Shown: positions 10,552-21,108 of the stretch, piece after piece
Position numbering within the stretch: position 1 is the first letter of the stretch
How the letters are laid out: each line of letters starts with the position of its first letter
Program-made: the position numbers and the translations under genes
Source: 40CM-4-65-16 sp035279785
GTDB taxonomy: Bacteria > Chloroflexota > Dormibacteria > Dormibacterales > Dormibacteraceae
Direction: 5' to 3'
Length of the DNA stretch: 51,224 nt
Assembly: GCA_035279785.1 (NCBI GenBank)
Contig: DATEHC010000008.1
Location: forward strand, 1 to 51,224
The notes under the pieces: generated by a model
What the model was told of the DNA's origin: nothing
Seen by the model: only the letters and a program-made list of their open reading frames with translations
Database searches by the model: none

Positions 10552-11286
10552 ATGCGACACCTCTACGCGCCGATCGGAATCGCACTCGCTTGCGTGCTTG
10601 CCGTGGTCGCGGTCGTTCTGGCTTCGAACCGACCGGCGATTGTCCTGACCACTCCCTCCGCAACCACGATGACCACGATCACGCAGGGAATCCTCACCAG
10701 CGGCGACGCGACCGTCTCCAAGAAGCCGGACCTCGCCATCGTCGGCGCCGGAGTCGACGCCCAGGCTTCGACCGCGTCCGGCGCTCAGTCCGATCTCAAC
10801 GCCAAGGCCGGCAAGCTGATCGACCGCATCAAGGCGATCGGTGTCGCGGACGGTGATCTGAACACCACCGGCTACTGGATCGGTCCCATGTACGGACCCC
10901 AGGGACAGACCGTCACCGGATTCCGCGCAACCGAGCAGCTACAGCTCAAGTGGCACAACGTCGATTCCGTGGGCCGCGCCCTCGACGCGATCGTGCAAGA
11001 AGGCGGCGCGACCAACATCTACGTCAGCTTCACCCTCAACGACACCAAGCCGGCGCAAGCCGAAGCCCGCGCGCTGGCGATCGCGGACGCGAAGGCCAAG
11101 GCCAGCGCGATGGCCTCCGCCGCCGGCGTCAAGGTCGGCCAGGTCCTGCAGGTCAGCGACCTCTCTTCTACCTCGCGAGTCCCGTATCCGTACGTGGCGT
11201 CAGGCGCGGCCGCGGCGCCGACGCAGGTGCCGGTCGGTCAGATCGACGTCCAGGTCAGCGTCGAGGTCGACTTCGCCATCGCTTAG
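10552..11286 (+). CDS. SIMPL-domain (DUF541/YggE-like) exported protein
   Basis: 244 residues. An N-terminal hydrophobic segment (residues 6-25) acts as signal anchor or signal peptide. The rest matches the SIMPL/DUF541 fold: GDATVSKKPDLAIVGAGVDAQ, the helix with KAGKLIDRIKAIGV, NTTGYWIGPMYGPQGQTVTGFRA, and the C-terminal ARALAIADAKAKASAMASAAGVKVGQVLQVSD. Family members (YggE, BP26) assemble into periplasmic or surface oligomers and have been linked to oxidative stress tolerance. Starts at ATG 10552 and ends 28 bases before the convergent membrane-protein gene. Confidence 0.88.
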   Translation: MRHLYAPIGIALACVLAVVAVVLASNRPAIVLTTPSATTMTTITQGILTSGDATVSKKPDLAIVGAGVDAQASTASGAQSDLNAKAGKLIDRIKAIGVADGDLNTTGYWIGPMYGPQGQTVTGFRATEQLQLKWHNVDSVGRALDAIVQEGGATNIYVSFTLNDTKPAQAEARALAIADAKAKASAMASAAGVKVGQVLQVSDLSSTSRVPYPYVASGAAAAPTQVPVGQIDVQVSVEVDFAIA

Positions 11287-11313
11287 CGGCCCGCTTGCAG
11301 GCCGCACATTCAA

Positions 11314-11943
11314 TTAGATAGCGGTGAAAAGAGTCACAGCCCCGCTCGCGATCAACACGAAGCTCCATCCCAGGTCGAGGTTGAACCAGCCACGCCGCAG
11401 GATCCCGACACCGACTTTCTCGTAGACGGCCACCGACACGATTCCCATCACCAGCAGCATCGCCGCGACGTGCAGAGATGCCGCCGCGACGGCCTGAAGC
11501 GAAAGCTCGCTGAGGCTGTGGTAGGCGGAATAGACCGGGAGTCCAAGCAGCACCGGCGCCAGCATCAACCCCGCGCCGTGGGCGGACGACATCAGAAACG
11601 ACCACATCACGAGCCCGGCGGCTCCGATGCGCATACCAAACCCGCCCGGATGGGAGCGAGGCCGCGCCAGCTTGTAGACCCCAAAGCTCACGAGCACCAG
11701 GGCGGCCAGCAGCCGGATGAAGAACGGCGGGACGAAATGTCCGGTCAACGACACGGCGATGACCACGATCACGATCGAGGCTTCGTGGCCTACGGCTATC
11801 GGCACAAGCGACGCCAGCACCGCACGCCGGTTCTTCTCCTGCAGACCGCGCGCGACCGCGAAGAGCCAGCCCATCCCCGGATTCACGCCGTGGTAGGCCC
11901 CGAGCAGCACGAGCGCTGCCCAGGGCCACAACGCCTGGCTCAC
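11314..11943 (-). CDS. Polytopic membrane protein, putative transporter, coupled to SBP56 gene
   Basis: 209 residues with about six transmembrane helices. The first helix carries LLGAYHGVNPGMGWLFAVARGLQE, and the second has PIAVGHEASIVIVV; both contain a His-Gly/His-Glu pattern like that of NicO/RcnA- and HupE-type permeases, but I cannot assign a substrate. GTG 11943 overlaps the stop of the methanethiol-oxidase gene (GTGA), so it is translationally coupled and almost surely functions with it. Export or import of a sulfur compound or metal are guesses from that context. A longer upstream frame exists but is a shadow of the oxidase gene. The gene ends at TAG/TAA-type stop 11314-11316. Confidence 0.75.
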   Translation of the reverse strand: MSQALWPWAALVLLGAYHGVNPGMGWLFAVARGLQEKNRRAVLASLVPIAVGHEASIVIVVIAVSLTGHFVPPFFIRLLAALVLVSFGVYKLARPRSHPGGFGMRIGAAGLVMWSFLMSSAHGAGLMLAPVLLGLPVYSAYHSLSELSLQAVAAASLHVAAMLLVMGIVSVAVYEKVGVGILRRGWFNLDLGWSFVLIASGAVTLFTAI

Positions 11944-13325
11944 GAGTAGCAGTAGGAGTCGGACGAGGCGTCGCCGCCCTGCAGGTGGACCTGGTGTGTG
12001 CGCTGCTCGAAGGTCGTGAAGAAACCTTCGTCGAGCTCCAGGCCGCCGTCGGGCTTCGCATTGATCAGCACCGCCCAGCTCTTGATGCCGTCCGGGTAGA
12101 ACTGCTCGTCCCAGCTCGCGTACAGCGAGTTGGTGAGGTAGGCGCGCTTGCCGTCGCGGCTGAGCTCGACCATCTGCGGGCCGCCGTTGAGCGGACCGCT
12201 CTTCGGGTGTGCAGCCTTGCGCACGATGCCACCGAGGTGCACGCTGCCGGTCTTCTTCGGCTTGAACGGATCGCTCACGTCGTACTGCAGAAATTCGCCG
12301 GTGCCCCACGCCGAGACGTACAGCCAGCGGTCGTCGAGCGAGAGGTTGATGTCGGAGACCAGCGGCGGCACGGCCTTGAAACCCTTGAGCAGCGGCGGCA
12401 AGACGTCTGGGTCGGCCGGTTCGGCCGGTATGTCGATGACCTTCTCGATCTTGTAGGTCGAGCCGTCGAGGTACCAGGTCCAGATCGACGAGCTGAGGTC
12501 CTTCAGGCTCGTGACCACTCCGACGAAGCCGTAGGGCTTGCTCGGGTCGTGCGCCGGCCGCAGCTCGAGAACCATCTGGTACTCCTTGCCCAGGTCCAGC
12601 TCCTGAATGTGTCGCCGCTTCGGCAGATCCCAGATGTGGATCTTGTGTCCGTACTCACCGCCCAGCAGAAGCTCGGGAACAACGCCGTTTTCGACCATCT
12701 TCGGAGTGCCCCACTCGCTCGTCACCGCGGTGTCGTAGCCGAGGTGCCACCAGAAGTCGTAGGCGAGGCGCTGCGGTCCGCGGTCGATCTCCCACCGCCC
12801 CTTCACGGCAAAGGTGTCGTGGTCGATGACGAATACGCCACCTGGCGCATCGCCGTCTGGGTTGCCAAGCGCGCTGACGTAGATCCCATCGGGACCGCAG
12901 TGGATGGTGTGCGGACGGCTGTATCCCGCGCGCTCCGCGATCTCCTCCGCTTCGATCGTGTGCACGAGCTTCGGATGCTTCGGGTCGGGCTTGACGTCGA
13001 AGACGTAGATGCGCGACGACCGCAGGCCGGGGACCAGCAGGTAGCGCCGCTCGAGGTGGGGGTGCGCCGCGTAGGGGCAGAGCGACGAGCTGCAGACGTT
13101 CCAGCCGAAGTGGTGGAACTCGTCGCCGACGTTCGGCGCGTCGACGCGACCGATCTGCTGGCCAAACGTCTTGGACTTTCGGTCGACGTCGAGGGTGACC
13201 AGCCCGTCGGCCTGCTTCCGCTCCGGATCAAAGGTGACCATGTAGGCGATGGTCTCGACTGGCGCCTCCGCCGCCAGGCGCGGCGATGGATAGAAGGTTT
13301 GATCGGGTCGAAGAAGGGTTGCCAA
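11940..13325 (-). CDS. Selenium-binding protein 56 family / methanethiol oxidase
   Basis: 461-residue beta-propeller-like protein of the SBP56 family; bacterial members oxidise methanethiol to formaldehyde, hydrogen sulfide and hydrogen peroxide using copper. Diagnostic blocks are FHHFGWNVCSSSLCPYA (Cys78, Cys83, His71/72), RRYLLVPGLRSSRIYVFD, SRPHTIHCGPDGIYVSALG and QMVELSRDGKRAYLTNSLYASWDEQFY. The start is TTG 13325 with a good ribosome site (AAGGAG, eight bases ahead). The 5' leader carries a Cys-rich mini-ORF and terminator-like hairpin, so expression may respond to cysteine supply. The TGA stop overlaps the GTG of the membrane gene downstream. No signal peptide is seen, so the protein is probably cytosolic. 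Confidence 0.92.
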   Translation of the reverse strand: MATLLRPDQTFYPSPRLAAEAPVETIAYMVTFDPERKQADGLVTLDVDRKSKTFGQQIGRVDAPNVGDEFHHFGWNVCSSSLCPYAAHPHLERRYLLVPGLRSSRIYVFDVKPDPKHPKLVHTIEAEEIAERAGYSRPHTIHCGPDGIYVSALGNPDGDAPGGVFVIDHDTFAVKGRWEIDRGPQRLAYDFWWHLGYDTAVTSEWGTPKMVENGVVPELLLGGEYGHKIHIWDLPKRRHIQELDLGKEYQMVLELRPAHDPSKPYGFVGVVTSLKDLSSSIWTWYLDGSTYKIEKVIDIPAEPADPDVLPPLLKGFKAVPPLVSDINLSLDDRWLYVSAWGTGEFLQYDVSDPFKPKKTGSVHLGGIVRKAAHPKSGPLNGGPQMVELSRDGKRAYLTNSLYASWDEQFYPDGIKSWAVLINAKPDGGLELDEGFFTTFEQRTHQVHLQGGDASSDSYCYS

Positions 13326-13375
13326 TCTGCTGCTCCTTTTGCAAATGCGAATCCGAGGCGGATCAGGAAAAAGGA

Positions 13376-13415
13376 GGTCGCCTCTCGGCCGGGCGTTGCC
13401 CGGTGGCTAGCGACC
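13376..13415 (-). terminator. Terminator-like hairpin in SBP56 leader (putative attenuator)
   Basis: Read on the minus strand, GGTCGC (13415-13410) pairs with GCGACC (13381-13376), enclosing a perfect inner hairpin CCGGGC-AAC-GCCCGG (13403-13389). Three bases after the outer stem comes a run of five T (complement of 13368-13372). This has the form of an intrinsic terminator placed 50 bases before the oxidase start and nothing but the leader ORF lies upstream, so it should act as an attenuator rather than a gene end. The first base pairs overlap the leader stop codon. Confidence 0.7.
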
Positions 13416-13483
13416 TAGCAGATACAGAAGCAGTGCGGCGCCTCGATTAGCCGGTGCGCGGGGAAGCAGATGTCGGCGGCCAT
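13415..13483 (-). CDS. Cys-rich leader peptide of the methanethiol-oxidase operon
   Basis: A 22-codon ORF, ATG 13483 to TAG 13415, too short for standard gene calling. It has Cys at codons 6, 18, 20 and 22; the last five codons are Cys-Phe-Cys-Ile-Cys followed directly by the stop. The stop is embedded in the 5' arm of the terminator-like hairpin. This is the arrangement of a ribosome-mediated attenuator sensing charged tRNA-Cys: stalling at the Cys codons would cover the hairpin arm and allow read-through. The ribosome site is weak (AAAG six bases ahead). I infer function from layout; I know of no described homologue. Confidence 0.65.
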   Translation of the reverse strand: MAADICFPAHRLIEAPHCFCIC

Positions 13484-13509
13484 CACTTTGCGCGAAAGTT
13501 TAGAGCGAG

Positions 13510-14193
13510 ATGATGCTCAAGATCTACCCCGACCGGCGGCTGCCCGCATTCCTCCGCGTTCTCGCGGACACGATCGTCTTCTTCTGGTCGGTCGTGTGGG
13601 CGTACCTCGGCTTTCTCCTGTACTCGACGGTTATGGGACTCGAGGTCATCGCCGACGGCATCAAGAACACCGGCTTGACCTTCAACCAGTGGATCGGCGC
13701 ATTTCGCAAAGCGGTGCCGGGCGGCATTCCGATCCTCACCAAGTTCCTGCAGGACACGGCGGACACGCTGCGCCACTACTCGGGTGATCCGCTGGTTTCT
13801 GCCGGCAACAACGTCCACGACGCGATCTTTCATGTCGCGATCGTGCTGGCGCTGCTGGTCGCGCTGCCTCCGATCCTGCTTGTGCTGCTTCCGTATTCGG
13901 GGTGGCGGTGGCGCGATATGCGCGACACGGGCGCCGCCCTGGCCTTCGTACGCATCGCCTCGATGACCGGGCGAGCGGACCAGGCGCGCGCAGTGCTCGC
14001 ATACCGCGCCGTTTCGACCCTTCCGTTCCGTCAGCTGATGAAGGCGTCGCCTGACCCGGTCGGGGATCTAGCCGAGCACAGGTACGAGCGGCTCGCCAGC
14101 GCGATGCTGCTGCGGGCGGGGATCGACCCCACGCGACTCGCGCCTCCTGACCTGCCCGAGCTGCCTCCTCCGCGCCGCCGTCGCGCGGAGTGA
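13510..14193 (+). CDS. Hypothetical membrane protein
   Basis: 227 residues, not recognised. Hydrophobic helices lie at about residues 18-45 (LADTIVFFWSVVWAYLGFLLYSTV) and 110-132 (FHVAIVLALLVALPPILLVLLPY), with a predicted external stretch between them and a cytosolic, Arg-rich C-terminal tail ending in a Pro/Arg cluster. Two ATG codons stand in tandem at 13510 and 13513. It is divergent from the methanethiol-oxidase leader, whose ATG is only 26 bases away, so the two promoters must overlap neighbouring coding sequence. Confidence 0.7.
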   Translation: MMLKIYPDRRLPAFLRVLADTIVFFWSVVWAYLGFLLYSTVMGLEVIADGIKNTGLTFNQWIGAFRKAVPGGIPILTKFLQDTADTLRHYSGDPLVSAGNNVHDAIFHVAIVLALLVALPPILLVLLPYSGWRWRDMRDTGAALAFVRIASMTGRADQARAVLAYRAVSTLPFRQLMKASPDPVGDLAEHRYERLASAMLLRAGIDPTRLAPPDLPELPPPRRRRAE

Positions 14194-14216
14194 ATCTCTG
14201 CGTATCTTTGGTGGCC

Positions 14217-14444
14217 ATGTGCCGAAGCATCAAGACGTTGCGTCATGCCGACGTCATCGCGACCGATGACGAGATCCGGGCCGCGGCCCGCCAGTTCGTG
14301 AAAAAGGTGAGCGGCTTCCAGAAGCCGTCGCCGCGCCACGAGGCGGCTTTCGAAGAGGCCATTGACGAGATCACGCATGCTTCCCAGCACCTGCTGGCGA
14401 GCATCGCGGAAAACCTCCCGAGGAAGCTCCAGGCCGCTGTCTAG
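14217..14444 (+). CDS. DUF2277-family protein
   Basis: 75 residues beginning MCRSIKTLRH, the characteristic start of DUF2277, followed by ATDDEIRAAARQFVKKVSGF and KPSPRHEAAFEEAIDEIT, all conserved in that small family of unknown function. I use ATG 14217 because the family almost always begins MCRSIK; the longer frame from 14190 overlaps the upstream gene. The stop TAG 14442-14444 is interlocked with the stop of the convergent glycosylase gene in the tetramer CTAG. Confidence 0.88.
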   Translation: MCRSIKTLRHADVIATDDEIRAAARQFVKKVSGFQKPSPRHEAAFEEAIDEITHASQHLLASIAENLPRKLQAAV

Positions 14445-15268
14445 AACTGGCAGCCCCGGCAGAAGTTCAGTGGCTCGCGGTTCGACCCGAGCTGGCTGAT
14501 CCGGTGCCCGCACCTCGGGCACGTCTTTCCGCCCTTCATGTGCACAGCCATGAACGACCGGTCCTGCTTCGACTCCTCGTAGTTGGGATTGGCCAGGATC
14601 GCCTCGATGGCGCGTGACAGGACGAGCGGAATCGCGCGGTAGAGGGCTTCCTCGTCTTCGGGCTTGAGCGACGCCCGCCGCCGCAGCGGCAAGAGCTGTG
14701 CCTCCCACAGGATCTCGTCGGAGTACGCGTTCCCGATTCCCGCGAGAAACTCCTGGTTGCGCAACAGATCCTTGAGCTCGTCTCGGAAGCGTCGCAGCCG
14801 CTTGCGAAACACGTCGATGCCCATAGAACCGACCGAGTCGGCCTCCGGCCCTTGCCCATCCCACGCGGGCACCTCTCGGGAGAGGTCCTCAACCCAGTAG
14901 ATGCGGCCCATGTCGCGAAAGTCCAGGTAGCGCAGCTCCACCTTGCCTTCGACTCGCAGCGTGAAGACCTCCGTCGCGGGGACCGGTTCATCCGCCGAGC
15001 CGACCTGAAATCGGCCGCCCAGCATCGGATTCACGACCAGCCAGCGCGGCGAGCCGCCGCCGCCGAGCTCCGTCGCGAAGACCAGGTGCTTTCCGCGCCG
15101 GGTCATGGACACGATTCGTCGAGCAGGCAGCTCGAGCGCGAAGTTGTCGACCGGGTACCGCAGCAGGTGTCCTTTCTTTGGGTTCACGGAGGCGGCGGTG
15201 ATCAACTTGCCTTCGACGCGCGGAGCGATTCGGATGCGCAACGCCTCGAGCTCCGGCAATTCAGGCAC
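14441..15268 (-). CDS. Fpg/Nei-family DNA glycosylase
   Basis: Base-excision repair glycosylase/AP lyase of the MutM (Fpg)-Nei family, 275 residues. It begins GTG-Pro-Glu-Leu-Pro-Glu, giving the catalytic Pro2/Glu3 after initiator removal. RRGKHLVF contains the conserved Lys of the family, the helix-two-turn-helix is at NQEFLAGIGNAYSDEILWEA, and the C-terminal zinc finger is CPRCGHRI...CRGC at the very end. GTG 15268 is fixed by the Pro-Glu requirement; the frame extends upstream only as clpB antisense. The N-terminal LEALRIRIAPRVEGK differs from typical MutM (LPEVE), so oxidised pyrimidine specificity is possible. Divergent from clpB with 57 bases between starts. Confidence 0.92.
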   Translation of the reverse strand: MPELPELEALRIRIAPRVEGKLITAASVNPKKGHLLRYPVDNFALELPARRIVSMTRRGKHLVFATELGGGGSPRWLVVNPMLGGRFQVGSADEPVPATEVFTLRVEGKVELRYLDFRDMGRIYWVEDLSREVPAWDGQGPEADSVGSMGIDVFRKRLRRFRDELKDLLRNQEFLAGIGNAYSDEILWEAQLLPLRRRASLKPEDEEALYRAIPLVLSRAIEAILANPNYEESKQDRSFMAVHMKGGKTCPRCGHRISQLGSNREPLNFCRGCQF

Positions 15269-15279
15269 GCCGAAAAGAT

Positions 15280-15292
15280 ACGGATTATCCGT
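15280..15292. promoter_or_regulatory. Palindrome ACGGATTATCCGT between glycosylase gene and clpB
   Basis: A perfect 13-base inverted repeat with a single central T, in the 57-base divergent promoter gap. A related half (GGGATAACC) lies at 15312-15320. It does not match the HAIR (CTTGAGT-N7-ACTCAAG) or CIRCE operators that usually control clpB. It may be an operator for either gene; no more can be said from sequence. Confidence 0.4.
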
Positions 15293-15325
15293 TTGAGGAC
15301 CTCTGAGGCTTGGGATAACCAACCT

Positions 15326-17913
<2,588 letters not shown>

Positions 17914-17917
<4 letters not shown>

Positions 17918-19383
17918 GAGTTACAGACCGCCCCGGCGGCGGGAAGCGTCAGGTCGATGAGATATGCGTCCTCGGCCGTGTGCGAGCAGTCGCTCGAGCC
18001 GAATGACGTGTGGCCGTTGCCCTGGCGGGTCAGCAGGATCGAACCGCTGACCTGACGGTTCACGGATTGTGCGTCTACGTACGGCGTGGCCGGGTCATTG
18101 GTTCCGCCGACCAGCAGGATCGGCGGCGCGCCCTGGATGGGAAGCGGCGTGTGCGATCCCTTCAATTTCGCCGGCCACATGCCGCACTGCAGGTTGCCGT
18201 ACTGCATCCACTTGCCGAAAAACGGCGAGGCCTTCTCGTACGAAGGACCGAGCCCGTCGTAGTAAGCGACGTCCGACGGCGAGGGGAAGTCCAGGCAGAA
18301 TGCTCCGGCGAACCCGCCGTTGGAGATCGCGTCGTAGGTACCGTCGGCGTTGCGCTTGTTGTAGAAGTCGGCCAGGAACAGGAGCAGCCGGCCGTCGCCG
18401 CGCTCAGCCGCGGTCAATCCCTGGTCGAGGTAGGTCCAGAGGCTCTGGTCGTAGAGGGTCTGGAGCAGACCGGTCATGGCTAGGTTGCGTGTGAGCTGGC
18501 GCGAGCCGACGTTGATCGGCGACGCGTCGAGGCGGGCCATCAGGGCCTCGAGCCTCGTCCCCGGATCGCCCGCCCGTCCGAACGCGCAGCTCGTGCGGCT
18601 GCGGCAGTCGGCCAGGAAAGCGTCCAGGTTCTGCTGAAACCCGACGACCTGTCGCAGCTGAGATTCGTTGGCGGAGACGCCGGGGTCGACGACGCCGTCC
18701 AGGGACAGCGCCCGCACGCGCGTCGGGAACAGGTGCGCGTACCACTGTCCGAGCAGCGTGCCGTACGAAAAGCCGATGTAGGTGAGCTTCTCGTCGCCCA
18801 ACGCGGCGCGGATCTGATCCATGTCCCTCGCGGTGGTCGCGCTGTCCATGAACTGCAGCAGGAATCCGCTGTGCCGCTGGCATCCGTCGACGAATGCCTT
18901 GTCGGCCTGGATGGCGGCGTCCTTCTCCTGGGTGTCGTCGAGGACGCCATCCAGCGCGAGGTCGCTGTCGAGCGTGGCATTGTCGACGCACGAGATTCGT
19001 GTGCTGCCGCCGATACCGCGCGGATCCCACGCGACGAGGTCGAAGCGCTGGTTCAGCTCCTTGATCGACGTGTCGCTGCGCAAGTAGTCGACACCCGATT
19101 CGCCCGGGCCGCCCGGGTTGTAGAGCAGTGACCCGATCCGCGGCTGGTCGCCTTGCTTTGGCTTCCTGATCAGCGCGAGGCTGACTTTTCGCCCGCCGGG
19201 ATTGGAGTAATCGAGAGGGACCATCAGGTTTCCGCATTGGAAGCCGGCGCCACAGCTGGTCCACGCGATGGTTCCAGCGGTCAGAGTTGGTGTCGGGGTC
19301 GAGCTCGCGCTGGGAGCGTTGCGTGTGCAGCCGACAACAAGAACGGTGACGAGCACCAGCACCTTTGCGATGTGACCCGTCAC
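17914..19383 (-). CDS. Secreted lipoprotein alpha/beta hydrolase with TAP-like C-terminal domain
   Basis: 489 residues. The N-terminus (VLVLVTVLVVGC) is a lipoprotein signal with lipobox VVGC, so the enzyme is probably anchored outside the membrane. Ser/Thr/Pro-rich linker, then alpha/beta-hydrolase core: YNPGGPGESG, DPRGIGGSTRISC, nucleophile elbow GFSYG (near residue 206), and the C-terminal TAP-like domain with the acid in GGTNDPATPY and His in GNGHTSFG. The layout matches tripeptidyl/prolyl aminopeptidase-like exopeptidases of Actinobacteria (SlpD/E, Tap). Several Cys pairs fit disulfides in an exported protein. Likely role: peptide scavenging. Confidence 0.88.
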
Positions 19384-19415
19384 TGGATCGAGTCTAGAGG
19401 GCGCCGCTTGGGCCC

Positions 19416-19925
19416 TCAGGTTCGGCTGGGGATAGGGCTCGAAGGCGCTCCCTTCGGTGATGGATCGAGGATGCTTGCACTGAGGCCGCCGTCATCCGGG
19501 TCCGAAGGCTCGTCGCCCTCGCCCCGATGCATCCAGCGCTTCTTCGGCGGCCGGTCGGCGCGATACTCGCGCGCCCGCTCCGCGGCCAGCTCGAAGTTCT
19601 CGCAGAACTTGTCGTTGCCCGTCTGGGATCGGAGCTTCATCACGTCCTCGCGCAGCTCATCCCAGTAGAGGTCGAAGGCGAACGCGTCGAAGAGAAGGGC
19701 CTCGGGGATCAAGTGGTGCAGGACGAGCACGCTGATCTCCTCGAAGAGGTGGGCGAGGAGGACATAGTCGTCGGCTTCGAGCCGCTTCTTCAGCAGCCGC
19801 GCAAACGCGGGGCCGGTCGGCTCGCTGTGGAGGATGTTCGCTACAGCGATGAAGATCTGCGCGTGCTCGGGCGCGACACGCCCGAAATCGGGCGCCGGCC
19901 GGCGCGGATCAGTTGGAGTGCGCAT
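19416..19925 (-). CDS. Hypothetical protein (DUF4760-like helical)
   Basis: 169 residues, soluble. The centre (AFARLLKKRLEADDYVLLAHLFEEISVLVLHHLIPEALLFDAFAFDLYWDELREDVMKLR) is helical and has the look of DUF4760-type domains, in which a short helix bundle follows an FEE motif; this similarity is by eye and weak. The C-terminus (after RPPKKRWMHRGEG) is acidic, Pro/Ser-rich and probably disordered. I take ATG 19925 rather than the adjacent TTG. Lies 32 bases from the lipoprotein hydrolase start with the same orientation. Confidence 0.6.
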   Translation of the reverse strand: MRTPTDPRRPAPDFGRVAPEHAQIFIAVANILHSEPTGPAFARLLKKRLEADDYVLLAHLFEEISVLVLHHLIPEALLFDAFAFDLYWDELREDVMKLRSQTGNDKFCENFELAAERAREYRADRPPKKRWMHRGEGDEPSDPDDGGLSASILDPSPKGAPSSPIPSRT

Positions 19926-19946
19926 CAATACCAGCGTATGTCACCG

Positions 19947-20003
19947 GGAGTGTGCAATTTCGGGGCTGTCAGGCGGCGTTCTTGTCCGCTTTTCGCACAC
20001 TCC
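19947..20003. repeat. Inverted repeat GGAGTGTGC-N39-GCACACTCC
   Basis: Perfect 9-bp arms at 19947-19955 and 19995-20003 separated by 39 bases, in the gap between two divergent genes (19925 and 20044). The inner seven bases and the 39-base spacing are identical to the inverted repeat upstream of dnaE2 (36170-36222), while the loop sequences share little. Could be an operator pair, or a small mobile palindromic element. Confidence 0.6.
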
Positions 20004-20043
20004 TGATAACCGCGCGCTGGAAATCGCCGTTTAACCCGTTGGC

Positions 20044-20562
20044 GTGAACAAACTGGCGCTTGCCGGCATCCTGCTTGTTCCCGCGCTGGTGCTCATCGCG
20101 GTGGGATCGGGGGCGGTCGGGACGGCGCTGGACGATCGAGTCGCGGAGGATGGGCCCCTCGAACCGTTTGTTGACTTCTATGACAAACCCGCCGACAACC
20201 CCCAGCTCTTTTGTTTTGCGCGCGATCCGAACCCCGTGACCGACCTCAGCGGAGCGGGGCTGGTACTGCAGGACTGCGCCGCCGGGAAGACATTCACCGT
20301 CTCGCGTGGCACGACGATCGGCGTCGACCTCACGAACAGCGGATTCGACGGGTTCGAGATACACGATCTCGTCGTCTCGGATTGGTCGATTCTCCAAACC
20401 GTCGAAGCCCCGAGGACCTTCCCGACGACAACCGGCGATTACGTCGCGGTCTATCGCGCGAGTCGGAGCGGCCGCGCCACCATCAGCGCGCTGTTCCGAT
20501 ATTGCAACGGCCACAGCTGCGTTGACAGTCTCAGGTGGATCACCACGGTACGGGTCAGCTAG
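20044..20562 (+). CDS. Hypothetical exported protein
   Basis: 172 residues starting at GTG 20044. A signal peptide or anchor is visible at residues 3-24 (LALAGILLVPALVLIAVGSGAVG). The mature part has four Cys (CFARD, DCAAGK, YCNGHSC), compatible with disulfides outside the membrane, and beta-rich sequence (TVSRGTTIGVDLTNSGFDGFEIHDLVVSDW). No family recognised. Ends 16 bases before the convergent glutathione peroxidase gene. Confidence 0.65.
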   Translation: MNKLALAGILLVPALVLIAVGSGAVGTALDDRVAEDGPLEPFVDFYDKPADNPQLFCFARDPNPVTDLSGAGLVLQDCAAGKTFTVSRGTTIGVDLTNSGFDGFEIHDLVVSDWSILQTVEAPRTFPTTTGDYVAVYRASRSGRATISALFRYCNGHSCVDSLRWITTVRVS

Positions 20563-20578
20563 CCGGCCAGGAGGTGAG

Positions 20579-21058
20579 TCAGAGCAGCGCTTCGATCGCC
20601 TCAGTCACGCGCGCATCTTCGGGCTTCACGCGCGAGCGGAAACGCCGCACGACCTTTCCATCTCGGTCGATAAGAAACTTCTCGAAATTCCAGCCGACGT
20701 TACCTGCCTTGCCCGCGTCGTCGGGCGACTCGGTTAGCCGCGCGAAGAGCGGACTCTGGTCCGGCCCTTTGACATCGAGCTTTGCGAAGAGCGGGAAGGT
20801 GACGCCGTAGTTGACCTGGCAGAACTGCTGGATCTGCTCGGCTGAGCCCGGCTCCTGGCGGCCGAACTGGTTGCAAGGAAAGCCAAGGACGGTAAAGCCA
20901 CGATCGGAATACCGCTCGTAGATCGCCTCCAGGCCCGCGTACTGCGGCGTGAAACCGCACTTCGAGGCCACGTTCACCGCCAGCACGACCTTGCCTTTGT
21001 AGGCGGACAAGCTTTCCGGCTTGCCGTTCAAACGTGGCAGCTCGAGGTCGTAAATCAC
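20579..21058 (-). CDS. Glutathione peroxidase family (thioredoxin-type peroxidase)
   Basis: 159-residue peroxidase of the GPX fold. The peroxidatic Cys is Cys34 in NVASKCGFTPQY, with FPCNQFG (Gln64) and the Trp/Asn of VGWNFEKFLIDRDG completing the tetrad. Cys80 in QIQQFCQVNYGV is in the position of the resolving Cys of thioredoxin-dependent members, so this is probably a thioredoxin peroxidase acting on hydrogen or lipid peroxides rather than a glutathione enzyme. Cytosolic, GTG start at 21058. Confidence 0.93.
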   Translation of the reverse strand: MIYDLELPRLNGKPESLSAYKGKVVLAVNVASKCGFTPQYAGLEAIYERYSDRGFTVLGFPCNQFGRQEPGSAEQIQQFCQVNYGVTFPLFAKLDVKGPDQSPLFARLTESPDDAGKAGNVGWNFEKFLIDRDGKVVRRFRSRVKPEDARVTEAIEALL

Positions 21059-21108
21059 GTGATGAAGAACGGCGCGCCGCCCCTCTCAATTCCGTGCCGA
21101 GCATGGCC

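Noticed and set aside
11985..13418. Plus-strand frame of 477 codons opposite the methanethiol-oxidase gene
   Set aside because: Antisense of SBP56; Val/Asp/Arg-rich shadow typical of third-position GC.
13326..13483. Known SAM-type riboswitch in the methanethiol-oxidase leader
   Set aside because: The GGGCAACGCCC hairpin loosely recalls SAM-box elements, but conserved cores do not match and the Cys-rich ORF explains the layout better.
15269..15325. HAIR or CIRCE heat-shock operator before clpB
   Set aside because: Neither CTTGAGT-N7-ACTCAAG nor TTAGCACTC-N9-GAGTGCTAA is present.
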